64,000 nucleotides of DNA from Verrucomicrobiaceae bacterium (GCA_024232965.1 JACKQF010000003.1:62001-126000); one strand, 5' to 3'. Shown: positions 51,859-62,046, counted from the first letter of the stretch. Numbers and translations: made by a program. The notes: a model not told the origin generated them from the letters alone.

Positions 51859-53745
51859 CTAGTTCACTTGAGTGCCATCACTCGTGGGTGGAACGAGGCG
51901 TAGTTTGAACTTCGCTACGGCGGCATCAATGAGGGGATCGTTGTAAAAGGCGGCCTCGGCTGCGTTGACTTCAGGTTCTGCTGGGTCGGCTTCTGTGGGG
52001 GATGGTTTGACCTCCTCGGGCTTTTTGGATTCGACAGGGGAGGGAACGGCTTTTTCCGCTGCGGGTGGGGCATCGTCGATGCCGAAAAGCATCGGGGGCA
52101 TCTCTGGCGCAGTCAGGGTGCTGTCGATAACCATGTCGAATTTCATGGGCTGGCCCATGACTTCGGCGGCGACGCCTTCGAGGAAGCGCAGGGTGGCGTC
52201 GCGCATCAGGCTTTCGCGGGCGGCGCTTTCAGACTGTGGGAATCCGATCTTGAGCTTGTTGCCATCGACCTCAAGTAGGGTGCCGGATTGCACCCAGTGT
52301 AGGATAAGTGGCCTCTTTTGCTGAATGATGGCGGTGAGTTCAGACCAGACGACATCTGTGGAGACAGCGCCGCGTGGGGCACGGGCGGGTTCTGGAGCGG
52401 GAGTGGGCTCTGGAGTAGGCGAGGGAACGCCGCGTGGTGCAGGAGCGGGAGTCGGCTCTGGAGCCGCAGCGCGCGCCGGCGCAGGTGCAACGGGTTCGGG
52501 GCGTGGAGCGATCGTTGCGGCGGTTCGCGTTTCTGCGGGACGTGGGGCGGCTGCGCGGCGGGCGGAGACTTCGCCTCCGGCAGGACGATTCGCCATGACT
52601 CGCGGACCGCTGCTGGGGCCGCCGTCGAGGGCTTCGATGACCTCAGTCAGAGAGACTTCGTTGAGTGCTTGGACGGATTGGATGACGCCGAGCTCAAAGT
52701 GCAAACGCTTGTTGGTGGCCCAGCGCATGCGGGCATCCACTTCGGCGAGTCCATCGACCATGCGCAGCATCTGCTCCGTGCTGGCCATCTGGGATTGCTC
52801 GCTGATCTGGGTAGAGACTTCCGGGGAGACGTCTTCGGTGGCTGCTTCGGGATCGGCTTGGTAAACGAGGAGAGTCCGAACGTGCTGAATGAGATCGCCG
52901 AGGAGTCGGCCGAGGTCTTTGCCAGCCTCGCTCTGCTCATAAACGGTGCGGAGTGCCCCGACGGTATCGCGCTCCAAGAGTGCGCGGCAGAGGGTGGCGA
53001 CGGTTTCGCCCGCGGTGAAGCCGAAGATCTCCAGGACGTCTTCCTCTCGGATGTGGCTGCCGCAAAATGCGACGAGTTGATCAAGCATCGACTGGGCGTC
53101 GCGCATGCCGCCTTCTGCGCCTTTGCCAATTGCGTAGGCGGCCTTTTCGTCCAGATCGACGCCTTCTAACTGCGCGATGTGGAGGAGGTGCTTGGCGATG
53201 ATCGTATTCGGAATGCGGCGCAGGTCAAAGCGCTGGCAACGACTGATGATGGTGGGCAGGATCTTATTTGCCTCGGTGGTCGCAAAGATGAACTTCACGT
53301 GCTCTGGCGGCTCTTCCAGGGTCTTGAGCAAGGCATTGAAAGCCTGCGCGGAGAGCATGTGTACCTCATCAATGTAGTAGATCTTGTAGCGGCACTGAAT
53401 GGGGGCAAACTTGACGTTGTCTCGCAGTTCGCGGACTTGCTCCACACCATTGTTGCTCGCACCATCGATTTCCATGACGTCCATGCAGCGGCCCTCAGCG
53501 ATCTCCTGGCAGAGGGGCTCATTGGGATCAAAGTCGGCGTTGGGGCCGCCGCCGCCATTCAAGGCCATGGCAAAGATGCGCGCAGTGGAAGTCTTGCCGG
53601 TACCGCGTGGGCCAACGAAGAGGTAGGCGTGCGCCAGACGGTTCTGGGTGATGGCGTTGCGCAAGGTGCGTACGACATGGTCCTGACCCAAGACATCGTC
53701 GAAGGTCTTGGGGCGGTATTTACGGGCAAAAACCTGGTAGCTCAC
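51859..53745 (-). CDS. dnaX: DNA polymerase III subunit gamma/tau
   Basis: Clamp-loader ATPase, 628 residues. The P-loop GPRGTGKTS (45-53), the DEVH box (YYIDEVHMLS) and sensor regions are intact. The usual Cys4 zinc module after ALN is mostly lost: the stretch is GGGGPNADFDPNEPLCQEIAEGRC with only two Cys. The C-terminus (380-628) contains a long Pro/Ala/Glu-rich linker (APEPTPAPAPRGVP) and an ending acidic region. Translation starts at ATG 53745 (MSYQVFARKYRPKTF). No slippery frameshift site was looked for successfully. Confidence 0.95.
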   Translation of the reverse strand: MSYQVFARKYRPKTFDDVLGQDHVVRTLRNAITQNRLAHAYLFVGPRGTGKTSTARIFAMALNGGGGPNADFDPNEPLCQEIAEGRCMDVMEIDGASNNGVEQVRELRDNVKFAPIQCRYKIYYIDEVHMLSAQAFNALLKTLEEPPEHVKFIFATTEANKILPTIISRCQRFDLRRIPNTIIAKHLLHIAQLEGVDLDEKAAYAIGKGAEGGMRDAQSMLDQLVAFCGSHIREEDVLEIFGFTAGETVATLCRALLERDTVGALRTVYEQSEAGKDLGRLLGDLIQHVRTLLVYQADPEAATEDVSPEVSTQISEQSQMASTEQMLRMVDGLAEVDARMRWATNKRLHFELGVIQSVQALNEVSLTEVIEALDGGPSSGPRVMANRPAGGEVSARRAAAPRPAETRTAATIAPRPEPVAPAPARAAAPEPTPAPAPRGVPSPTPEPTPAPEPARAPRGAVSTDVVWSELTAIIQQKRPLILHWVQSGTLLEVDGNKLKIGFPQSESAARESLMRDATLRFLEGVAAEVMGQPMKFDMVIDSTLTAPEMPPMLFGIDDAPPAAEKAVPSPVESKKPEEVKPSPTEADPAEPEVNAAEAAFYNDPLIDAAVAKFKLRLVPPTSDGTQVN

Positions 53746-53814
53746 GCAGGCACCTTAACGACCCCCTCCGAGCAAGCCACTGGATTTTTTGAGGAAGTGA
53801 AATTCATTTGGGCA

Positions 53815-53846
53815 CGAAAAAGGCGGTCCTGTTTCCAGGACCGCCT
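53815..53846 (-). terminator. Terminator of the rpsB-tsf unit
   Basis: On the minus strand AGGCGGTCCTG, loop GAAA, CAGGACCGCCT and then a T run (53816-53821 read as A on the plus strand). A perfect 11-bp stem: a strong intrinsic terminator 25 bases after the tsf stop. Confidence 0.93.
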
Positions 53847-53870
53847 CGTGGGAAGGGATGGCAACCAGAA

Positions 53871-54476
53871 TTAGGACTCGACGTCCTCACCCACGGCGTA
53901 ACGCACAAAGCGGCGAACGACGAGGTTTTCACCGAGTTCGGCGATCTTGCTCTTCACAAAGTCGGCGATGGTGATGTCCTGGTTCTTGATGAAGGCCTGG
54001 CCCATGAGGCACTGTTCAGCAAAGATTTTGTCGATCTTGCCCTGGACGATCTTCTCGACGATGGCCTCGGGCTTGCCCTTGACCTGGTCGGCGGCGATTT
54101 CGCGCTCCTTGGAGATGAGGTCCGCAGGGACATCGTCACGGGTGAGGTACTTCGGATTCGAAGCGGCGATGTGGAGGGCGATGTCCTTGACGAAGGTCTG
54201 GAAGATTTCGTTGCGAGCAACGAAGTCGGTCTCGCAGTTCACTTCGATCATCACGCCGATACGACCGGCCATGTGAATGTAGGAGGAGATGATGCCTTCC
54301 TTGGTTTGGCGGTCGCTCTTGTTGTCGGCCTTGGTGATGCCCTTTTTGCGAAGGATCGTTTCTGCCTTCTCGAGGTCGCCTTCGGCTTCCTTGAGGGCTT
54401 TTTTGCAATCCATCATGCCTGCGTTGGTCTTTTCACGCAGGGCCATGACGGTTTTAGCGGAGATTTCTTCTGCCAT
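53871..54476 (-). CDS. tsf: Elongation factor Ts (short form)
   Basis: GDP exchange factor for EF-Tu, 201 residues, a short form like that of Thermus rather than the 283 residues of E. coli. The N-terminal UBA-like region has LREKTNAGMMDCKKAL and GDLEKAETILRKKGI. The core shows VEVNCETDFVARNE-type residues (MIEVNCETDFVARNE), then VKGKPEAIVEKIVQGKIDKIFAEQ. It lies 34 bases after rpsB, the usual S2-EF-Ts order, and ends with a strong terminator. Confidence 0.97.
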   Translation of the reverse strand: MAEEISAKTVMALREKTNAGMMDCKKALKEAEGDLEKAETILRKKGITKADNKSDRQTKEGIISSYIHMAGRIGVMIEVNCETDFVARNEIFQTFVKDIALHIAASNPKYLTRDDVPADLISKEREIAADQVKGKPEAIVEKIVQGKIDKIFAEQCLMGQAFIKNQDITIADFVKSKIAELGENLVVRRFVRYAVGEDVES

Positions 54477-54510
54477 GATGTCTGACTAAATTTGGGGGTT
54501 CAAAAGGGGG

Positions 54511-55203
54511 TTACTTCTTCAGTTCGGCGGTGGCGACGATGACTGGGTCGATCAACTTCTGCAGAATGATGCGGATGGAGCGAATGGCGTCGTCGTTAGC
54601 GGCGATTGGGTAGTCGATGATGTCTGGGTCGGCATTGCTATCGACGAGGGCGACGATCGGGATGCTGAGGCGGCGTGCTTCGGCGACGGCGATGTGCTCC
54701 CGAGCGGAGTCAACGATGACGACTGCGTCAGGGTATTTTTCCATGCCGCGGACACCGCGGAGGTTGCGCTCGAGCTTTTGGCGCTCGCGGTTCAAGCTGG
54801 CCAATTCCTTTTTGGACATGGACTTGAACTCTGGCTTCTTCTCGATCTCCTCGAGGTAGCCGAGACGGGCTACGCTCTTGCGGATGGTTTCGAGGTTGGT
54901 CAGGGTGCCACCGAGCCAGCGGTGATTTACGTAGAACTGACCGCAGGCGTCAGCAGCTTCGCGGACGGCTTCTTGAGCCTGGCGCTTGCAGCCGACGAAA
55001 AGAATGCGGCGACCTTTGCGGGCGATGGTGGCGAGGAAATCAGCGGCGGCGTCCACTTGCTTCACGGTTTCCTCAAGATTGAGGACGTGGATCTGGTTGC
55101 GGGACTCCATGATGAACGGCTTCATCTTTGGATTCCAACGGCGGGTTTGGTGACCGAAGTGGACTCCGGCTTCGACGAATTCAGCGAGGATATGATCTGA
55201 CAT
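54511..55203 (-). CDS. rpsB: 30S ribosomal protein S2
   Basis: Small-subunit protein, 230 residues. The family pattern VHFGHQTRRWNPKMKPFI, then YVNHRWLGGTLTN, GVRGMEKYPDAVVIVD and LVDSNADPDIIDYPI is complete. ATG 55203 gives MSDHILAEFVEAGVHFG. Earlier starts up to 55422 would add unrelated residues. It heads the rpsB-tsf unit. The 235 bases upstream (55204-55438) contain no gene; the promoter is probably there. Confidence 0.97.
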   Translation of the reverse strand: MSDHILAEFVEAGVHFGHQTRRWNPKMKPFIMESRNQIHVLNLEETVKQVDAAADFLATIARKGRRILFVGCKRQAQEAVREAADACGQFYVNHRWLGGTLTNLETIRKSVARLGYLEEIEKKPEFKSMSKKELASLNRERQKLERNLRGVRGMEKYPDAVVIVDSAREHIAVAEARRLSIPIVALVDSNADPDIIDYPIAANDDAIRSIRIILQKLIDPVIVATAELKK

Positions 55204-55438
55204 GGGGAATGAAGGGGGCCAGTCTTCCGCACGTCCTCCACCAGGAGGAACGCTCGACCACGGGTCGATACGGTTGAGCAGGCGTTGTTGGGTTTGACTC
55301 TTGACCGCTGCGGAATTGCAGGGGCGAAAAGGGCCGATAGAGTAAAGGCGAACGCAGGTGCCGCAAGTGCTTTTTCTGGTGGTTTTTGTGGGGTGAGACA
55401 GGCTGGGCCGATAGTGCCTCAATGGTTTGGCTGCAGCC

Positions 55439-58400
55439 TCACTGAAGGTAGAAGAACTCGTTGGAGTTGATCAAGGCGTGGCAGAGATCGGCGAGGGCTT
55501 CTTGGTTGTCGTCTTTGCGTGGGGAACCGCTGGTGGTCTGGGCGGTCTCGAAGGCCCAGCCTGCTTTGGTGGCGGCTTCGCCGAGAGTGGTGATTTTGTC
55601 TGCGGTGATGTCGATGAGGCAGGAATTGGCGGCCCAGGTCATGAGCCTGTCTGGGGCTAGCTCTCCGCTGCGGAGGGTGACGCGGGCGATGGCTCCATCC
55701 CAGAGGGAACGTTTGTCGGTGTCGCGACCGCCGATGTACAGCGCACGCTGATCGCTGATGTAGCCACCACAAACGAGGTGTCTGACGGTGGTTGTCTGCA
55801 TGGGGGCAGCAGGATTGCTGAGGTCTTTGGCGAAAAAGGTGATGCTACCACCGAAGGGCTGGCCTGGAGGTGTTTGGTCACTTATGCTGGCGGCGACGTA
55901 GTAGGGCTTCCCGGTGGCAATGAACAGGTCGGAGGCGACGACCTCATAGAGTTGGGTGCCCTGAAAATCGTCGCCGCAGAGCTGGATGATCAGGTTGTTG
56001 GGTTTGTAGGCGGACTTGGAGCTTGTGATCCCAAAAGACCAACCGGGCTCGGTTTTTGCGTTGTTCCATCGGGCGGCGATGGTGCGAACGGAGGCATCAG
56101 GATAGAGTGTGTCCAACCGCACGACAGCCTCAATGGAAAAGGTGGCGGGTTCGGTGTGCGCTGCCGGTACGGCGACATGCAGTTTCTCCGCGCTGGTGCC
56201 GGGTTTGAGGATCAGGGCGTGGCTTGTTTTTGCACAAGAGTCTGCGCCGAAGATTGTTGTCGCATCGACAATGGGGTTTTGCATGGGTGGGGGTGGGGGC
56301 GATTCACCGCGAAGTTGGCTGCGCTGCTGCTGGAGGAAGTTGATCGCGGCCTTAGCTTCATCATTGCGTGGAGGGCGCGCGAGGGTGCTGAGGTAGGCAT
56401 TGTGAACGAGACCGGGATCGTCGTGCTGGGGCATTTTAACCAGGTGCGCAGCCATGGCGTGGGCACGTTCCAGAGGCCAGTCGCCATTGACCAGCAGGAG
56501 GCTCTGCGTGGCGGTGGTGGTGGGTTGGCGCTCGGGCATGCTCTGAAAGCCGGAGGGCGCATCGAGGCTGCGTAAAAATTCGTCTTGGGTGTTGCGGATC
56601 TTTTTGGTGTAGATGCTGCGGCGGGGCAAACTTGCGGCGACACTGGGGCCGCCCATATCGAGTTTGAGCTCTCCGCTGGCGGCGAGGATGGCATCGCGAG
56701 CTTGCTCCGCATCGAGACGCAGTGGATTGAAGCGCCAGAGCAGGCGATTGTCTGGATCCTTGATGAGGGCAGCCTGCGGTGGGGTAAAGTGAGCGGTCTG
56801 CCGGTAGGTGGCGCTCATGACGATAAGCTTGTGTAGTGGCTTCATGCGCCACCCGCCGGCGATGAACTGTGTGGTCAACCAGTCGAGGAGTTCAGGGTGC
56901 GTGGGCTTTTCTCCCAGTCTGCCAAAATCACTGGGAGTAGCGACGATGCCGCGCCCAAAATGATGCTGCCAGATGCGGTTGACGATGACGCGGGTGGTGA
57001 GTGGGTTGTTGGGTTTGGTCAACCAATCTGCCAGCACACTGCGCCGACCTGATGTCTGCCAAGTGGGCGGTGGTTCTGGGATCTGGGCGTCGTCTGGTTC
57101 CAGGATGGTCAGGTAGCCTGGATCCACGGATACGGTGCCGATTTTGCGTGTTTTGAATGAGACGGGCATTGCAGTCGGCCCAGTCTCGCCAATCACAAAG
57201 GCAGGGGGAAGGGGCACTGGTTTCAGTGAGTCAAAGATCGCGAGTTCCGCTCGAGCTGCGGCTAGTGCGACGGTCTCTTCGGGCTTGAGTTTGTCTTCTT
57301 TAAAGCGGACACGCTCATACGCGGCCTGTCTCCATGCGAACTGCACGATTTGCTCTTCGTAGGCGGTGCGTTCTTCGCGAGGCTTCAAGAACATCGCATA
57401 GACCTCGGGTGGGAATTTCTCCATCGCGTGGCGTTGTGCGGTCTCGATGCGGTGCTCCAGGATATCGTCGATGATCTTGCGTGGTGCGGCGGTGGCCGCT
57501 TCCCAAGCAGATTGTTTGGCTTCGAATTCGCGACGTTGTTCTGCGGTGGCGAGCACTTTGTCTTCTGGCCAAGTGATGTTGTTGAAGAACGCCTGCAGGC
57601 GGTAGTAGTCCTTTTGCAGGATGGGATCAAATTTGTGATCGTGGCACTGCGCGCACTGAAGGCTCATGCCCATAAAGACATCGGCGGTGACGTCGGTGAC
57701 CTCATTGAGGATGCCGCGCCAATGGGTCTCTGTATCGCGCTGGTTGTACTCGTAAATGGTGTGGCGCAGAAAGGCGGTGCCGATGGTGACCTTGGGATCG
57801 TTTGGGGCGATCTCATCGCCAGCGATCTGCTCCCGCACAAATTGGTCGTACGGTTTGTCGCTGTTGAATGACTCGATGACGTAGTCGCGGTATGGCCAGA
57901 CATTGGGGCGATAGGCATCCTGGCGATAACCGTCGGACTCGGCATAACGAACGAGATCCAGCCAGTGCTGAGCCTGGCGTTCGCCGAAGCGTGGGCTTTG
58001 TAAAAGTTCATCAACGAGGCGCTCGTAAGCATCTGGGCGATCATCGGCAAGAAAGGCGGCAACATGTGCCGCTGTCGGTGGCAGGCCGTGGAGGTCAAAG
58101 GTGAGGCGACGGATCAGCTCGGCGCGTGGTGCCTCGGGAGCGGATGGTAGATTTTCCGCAGCCAAGCGTTGGCGGATGAAAGCATCGATAGGAGTTGCCG
58201 CATCGACGGCAGGAGCTGGAGTTGCTTTGACTGGCTGAAAGGCCCACCAGTGGCGGTCTTCCGCAGTGATGCTGCCGGGCTTATGCACGGACTTGACCTG
58301 TGCGGTCTCTGCCTCCGGCCACGGGGCACCCATGGCGATCCACTGGCGCAGTGATTGGATCTGTTTGTCCGAGAGCTTGCCGTCCGGCGGCATCTCATGG

Positions 58401-58696
58401 TCACTGTCTTTGTAGGAGATGAATTCCATCAAGAGCGACTTGTCTGGATCTCCTGGAACGATGGCCGCGCCGCCTTCGCCACCGGAGAGGATGTAGGGCA
58501 GATTGTCGAGGCGTAGGCCTCCCTTCTTTTTCTGCGCGCTGTGGCATTCGTAGCAGTTGTCTGCCAAGAGGGGTCGGATTTGGGTCTCAAAAAACTTCAT
58601 CGCCGCGCCGTTGTCTGCGCCCAGCATGGAACCGCTGCTGGTCAGAGCAATGCAAGCGATTCGGGCGAAGGAGAATCTAGGGCGATGGGAAGACAT
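55439..58696 (-). CDS. PSCyt1 / DUF1549 / DUF1553 protein with LamG insert
   Basis: A 1085-residue exported protein of the PVC type. Signal peptide to about 27, then heme motif C48-Y-E-C51-H52, a DUF1549 domain (about 160-390; FDLHGLPPTAAHV, RQAQHWLDLVRYAESDG) and a DUF1553 domain (about 580-800; NPLTTRVIVNRIWQHHFGRG, HPELLDWLTTQFIAGGW). A concanavalin-like LamG segment (about 860-1045; ATFSIEAVVRLDTLYPDASV, PGWSFGITSSKS) lies before the conserved end ALADLCHALINSNEFFYLQ. The LamG is therefore inserted in, not added after, the usual C-terminus. It lies after the LamG/glycosidase gene on the same strand. Confidence 0.92.
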   Translation of the reverse strand: MSSHRPRFSFARIACIALTSSGSMLGADNGAAMKFFETQIRPLLADNCYECHSAQKKKGGLRLDNLPYILSGGEGGAAIVPGDPDKSLLMEFISYKDSDHEMPPDGKLSDKQIQSLRQWIAMGAPWPEAETAQVKSVHKPGSITAEDRHWWAFQPVKATPAPAVDAATPIDAFIRQRLAAENLPSAPEAPRAELIRRLTFDLHGLPPTAAHVAAFLADDRPDAYERLVDELLQSPRFGERQAQHWLDLVRYAESDGYRQDAYRPNVWPYRDYVIESFNSDKPYDQFVREQIAGDEIAPNDPKVTIGTAFLRHTIYEYNQRDTETHWRGILNEVTDVTADVFMGMSLQCAQCHDHKFDPILQKDYYRLQAFFNNITWPEDKVLATAEQRREFEAKQSAWEAATAAPRKIIDDILEHRIETAQRHAMEKFPPEVYAMFLKPREERTAYEEQIVQFAWRQAAYERVRFKEDKLKPEETVALAAARAELAIFDSLKPVPLPPAFVIGETGPTAMPVSFKTRKIGTVSVDPGYLTILEPDDAQIPEPPPTWQTSGRRSVLADWLTKPNNPLTTRVIVNRIWQHHFGRGIVATPSDFGRLGEKPTHPELLDWLTTQFIAGGWRMKPLHKLIVMSATYRQTAHFTPPQAALIKDPDNRLLWRFNPLRLDAEQARDAILAASGELKLDMGGPSVAASLPRRSIYTKKIRNTQDEFLRSLDAPSGFQSMPERQPTTTATQSLLLVNGDWPLERAHAMAAHLVKMPQHDDPGLVHNAYLSTLARPPRNDEAKAAINFLQQQRSQLRGESPPPPPMQNPIVDATTIFGADSCAKTSHALILKPGTSAEKLHVAVPAAHTEPATFSIEAVVRLDTLYPDASVRTIAARWNNAKTEPGWSFGITSSKSAYKPNNLIIQLCGDDFQGTQLYEVVASDLFIATGKPYYVAASISDQTPPGQPFGGSITFFAKDLSNPAAPMQTTTVRHLVCGGYISDQRALYIGGRDTDKRSLWDGAIARVTLRSGELAPDRLMTWAANSCLIDITADKITTLGEAATKAGWAFETAQTTSGSPRKDDNQEALADLCHALINSNEFFYLQ

Positions 58697-58779
58697 TGGC
58701 AGGGGAGGAATGATGGGAAGCGTCGGTTTGTGACAGCAACAGGGTACGTGCTGTCAGTGCCGTGGTTTGCCGTGGATCA

Positions 58780-61700
58780 TCATTTCAGGCGCATCCAGCG
58801 GGTGGCCTCCATGCCTGAGGCTAACTCCTTGACGTGAATTTCCCAAGTGCCGGGATCATCATTGGTGGCGGTATTCAAGTCGAGAGTCAGGATGCCGTTT
58901 TCTGCGGCATGATAGCCTGTGCCTTCGACAGTGACGCCATTGGCGTCGCGCACGGTGACTTGCATAGGGACGACTGCTTTGAGTGGCTGATCGTTGGAGG
59001 AGGTGAGCGAGACCTTGATACTGGCAGTGTTGCCAGCGATGGCTCCTTCGGGTGCTTCTAGATGGATTTGCAGAAGGGGCTTCGGTAGGATCATGAAGAC
59101 ATTGCCATCGCCAGGCCCCAGATCGATCGACCATGCAGCGCTAGCTTCGGCTGCGCGGGTGGGTATGATGAAGCTGCTGCGAGTGAGGTCGTAAATGTTG
59201 GCTGCGTCTTGCTTTAAGGTGATCGTGGCATGGGAGGCAAGGCCGTTTTCCATCACGAGTCCGTGTTGACCCACGTAGTTTCCGTATTCGCGGTGGTCAT
59301 TCACGACGAAGACATAGAGGGCATCGCCAAAGCGTCGTGTGCGCACGATGACCTCCGGGTTGTCGCAGGTAATGAGAGGTGCCCAGCCAAGCGCGGGGAG
59401 TTTTTCGCTAAGCTCTGCGGCGAGCTTTAGCACCCGGGCTTTGTCCTCTTGCGCCTTCTTTTCCCGCTTAAAGGAGCTGAAGACCAAATCAGCCTTCAGG
59501 GCGGGGCAGAGGTTTTCATCGGCAACGATCTTGCCGCCTTTGCGCTGCCACTCAAGGATGCGATCGACCACGGCGCGTGGGAGGACATCGCAATCGGGCA
59601 TGATGAGGATCTTGCGACCACTGAGACCGTTTTTGATGAGTGTCTCTTCAAAGATGACATCACTCTGCACGTGGGCGTACTGGCTGGCCTGCCAAAGATC
59701 TGAGGCCCAGCCCATGTTGCTGCCGTAGCCGCCGCGACGTGCGAACATCTGTGAGGTGAAGCTTTCGAAAAAAGCGACCTCGGAGCGGACATCGGGAATT
59801 TGCATCAGCGTCGGACCCAACGGGCGCACCACGTCGTGGATGAGATCTGTCAGTACGTGGGCGGTGTTGGGGTTGGTGTAGCGATAGCCGCTGGGGCTGT
59901 CTGTGGGCACCAGTGATTGCCACCCGTGATACATGATGCCTTGAATGGGGCGCGCGAGTTTGGTCCAGAGTGCCTCCTTGAGATGGATGGGCGCGATGGT
60001 GATGTAGGCAGCCTCGGGATCGTGATCCTCCCATGCGACGGTGTCTCCGGGTGCCTTGCTGCCAATCGGTGCGGTCTGGGATCGATACCAAATGAGCTGG
60101 GTCATTTTCATCACCCGCTGGCGGCGGCCGGATGCCTCGCTCATGGCAAAAAGTTGATCGGTGCAAAGGCCGATGCGCTGGGGATCTGGGTAGGTGTAGG
60201 TCCAGTGGGAGATGACATCCACACCGCCGCCTGCGCCGCCAATGCTAGGTTGCCGCACTGCTGGGTCAAAAAAGGTCCACAGGTCGCGATTGGAGGAACT
60301 CTTCACGCCTTTGGCCAATGCGGTATGCAGTCCATTCCAACCATCGCCGACCGTCCAGAACCAGCGGTAGTATTTGAGCAAAGGATCGTCGTTGGCGATG
60401 ACACGATCTGCCGGGAAGTCCTTCAGTTTGGTCCAGTCCACGCCGCCTTTGTTGACTGCCTGCTCTGGGATATCTGTGCCCGCGAACTTCCGATAGTTTT
60501 CGATATCGATGGCATTGAAGCTGAGGTTTGTGTGATCGCGCACCTCGCTATCGATCAGGGCCGTGGCGAAGGCGGGATGATCGCCATAGGCGCGAGAGAC
60601 GCTCTGCCCGACGAGTTCAAAAAACTGCGCAATCTCTGGCATCGACGCGCAGATGCCATTGCGGGCGTAGGGCTTGCCTTGGCGATCCACGCGTTGATAG
60701 GCGGGATCGTCTTCGAGCAGTCTGCCAGGGGAGAGGCTGGCCACGACGTTGAGGCCGCGCGAGAGAGCTTCGTCAAGCATCAGGCGATTGCGCTGGATGT
60801 ACTTGGGTGCGCCTGGAGGGGCTACCTTCTTTTGCTTCCAGATTTCTCCCGTCTGCGCAGACATGCCGATGAAGTGGGTGAAGCCAATGTCTTGGAGACG
60901 ATCCATCTCGGTGCCGCTGGCACCCCACATCACGACGGGCATCGCTGGGGCCGGGCGCGGCACGATCTCCAGCGTCGTGGTTTGCTCGGTGGAGTAAGGG
61001 TTGTTGCCACCGAGTTCCAACCGCGCCGTGAAGTTGTAGCGCTGCGCCTTGAGGGCTGTGTCAACGGTGTAGGGGGCCGAGAAGCTCTTGCCGGGGGCAA
61101 GTTCTGGCAAGGGGATTCCTGCCTCGTTGTCGCCAAAACGCAGTTTCAGTGTGGCGCCCTTCATCGGTTCGTGGCGCAGGTTTGTGCAGATGACATTGAA
61201 AGGGCGCGCGCGTTCCATCCGGCGCCAAACTTGGCGAGTGGTGGCGATCTGGATGGCGACCTGCTCAAAGCTGAGGACTCCGTCCGAGATGCGCACTTCG
61301 TCGATGGTGCCGGGGAAGCCGCCGTAGTTGCTGCCGAGACGATCGCCGATGCAGAGCGCTTTTACGCCTGGTGTCACTGGACCAAATCCCGCATGGCGCA
61401 TGACGCCTGCCGTTTGCCCATCAACGAAGAAACGGCCTTCGCCAGCGGCATTGTAGGTGAAGGCGACGTGGTGCCACTGTCCGACTTCGATCTTCAGTGG
61501 GTTCGAGTAAAAGGTCTTGGATTCGGCGGCGAATCCCAGGGTGACAAACATGCGTCGAAAACCTGCTTTGTCTGCCTCGCTGAGTTGCCACTGGTAGTCG
61601 GTCTGATCGACGTATTTTTTGTCTAGAAGATAGGAGCGAAGTTCGGGGGTGAGTTCGGTAGATGCCTGTAACCACATCTCCAAGGTGAAAGGGCCTTTGG

Positions 61701-62046
61701 GTGAGAGGCCGAGGGGCTTGGCTGCAGTGGTGGCTCCGTGGGCTTTGTCTCGAATGGGGAAGCCGGGGTGGCCGAGCAGCCCTGCATCGAATTTGCCGCT
61801 GCGGCTCAGTTCGCTGCCACGTAGGGTGAGGGTATGGCCTTTGCCGGAGGCGTCTTCGAGCGGTTTGTCTCCATCAAAATGCCAGAGACCTAGGGTCGTG
61901 CTGCTGGGTTTGTAGCCGGCCTCCCAGGTTTCCTGAAGTGCTGGGGCAGCTGTCTGAGCTGCCAGGTGGAATGTGCAGCAATGAAGCAGGGCGATGGCGG
62001 CGGACAGTCGGAGGCGATGCATGGTTGGGAGAGAACTACGCCGCAT
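58780..62046 (-). CDS. Large secreted LamG / glycosidase-like protein
   Basis: About 1088 residues from ATG 62046 (MRRSSLPTMHRLRLS); a TTG at 62064 and an ATG at 62022 are alternatives. Signal peptide, then a LamG domain (about 45-265; LGLWHFDGDKPLEDASGKGH, GTIDEVRISDGVLSFEQVA). The middle part (about 380-800) looks like a TIM-barrel glycoside hydrolase with a GH42-like feel (MDRLQDIGFTHFIGMS, YRWFWTVGDGWNGLH) and then a glutamine amidotransferase-like beta-galactosidase trimerisation fold (KILIMPDCDVLPRAVVDRIL). The C-terminus has an Ig-like domain. Specificity cannot be read; catalytic Glu residues were not pinned down. Confidence 0.78.
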   Translation of the reverse strand: MRRSSLPTMHRLRLSAAIALLHCCTFHLAAQTAAPALQETWEAGYKPSSTTLGLWHFDGDKPLEDASGKGHTLTLRGSELSRSGKFDAGLLGHPGFPIRDKAHGATTAAKPLGLSPKGPFTLEMWLQASTELTPELRSYLLDKKYVDQTDYQWQLSEADKAGFRRMFVTLGFAAESKTFYSNPLKIEVGQWHHVAFTYNAAGEGRFFVDGQTAGVMRHAGFGPVTPGVKALCIGDRLGSNYGGFPGTIDEVRISDGVLSFEQVAIQIATTRQVWRRMERARPFNVICTNLRHEPMKGATLKLRFGDNEAGIPLPELAPGKSFSAPYTVDTALKAQRYNFTARLELGGNNPYSTEQTTTLEIVPRPAPAMPVVMWGASGTEMDRLQDIGFTHFIGMSAQTGEIWKQKKVAPPGAPKYIQRNRLMLDEALSRGLNVVASLSPGRLLEDDPAYQRVDRQGKPYARNGICASMPEIAQFFELVGQSVSRAYGDHPAFATALIDSEVRDHTNLSFNAIDIENYRKFAGTDIPEQAVNKGGVDWTKLKDFPADRVIANDDPLLKYYRWFWTVGDGWNGLHTALAKGVKSSSNRDLWTFFDPAVRQPSIGGAGGGVDVISHWTYTYPDPQRIGLCTDQLFAMSEASGRRQRVMKMTQLIWYRSQTAPIGSKAPGDTVAWEDHDPEAAYITIAPIHLKEALWTKLARPIQGIMYHGWQSLVPTDSPSGYRYTNPNTAHVLTDLIHDVVRPLGPTLMQIPDVRSEVAFFESFTSQMFARRGGYGSNMGWASDLWQASQYAHVQSDVIFEETLIKNGLSGRKILIMPDCDVLPRAVVDRILEWQRKGGKIVADENLCPALKADLVFSSFKREKKAQEDKARVLKLAAELSEKLPALGWAPLITCDNPEVIVRTRRFGDALYVFVVNDHREYGNYVGQHGLVMENGLASHATITLKQDAANIYDLTRSSFIIPTRAAEASAAWSIDLGPGDGNVFMILPKPLLQIHLEAPEGAIAGNTASIKVSLTSSNDQPLKAVVPMQVTVRDANGVTVEGTGYHAAENGILTLDLNTATNDDPGTWEIHVKELASGMEATRWMRLK

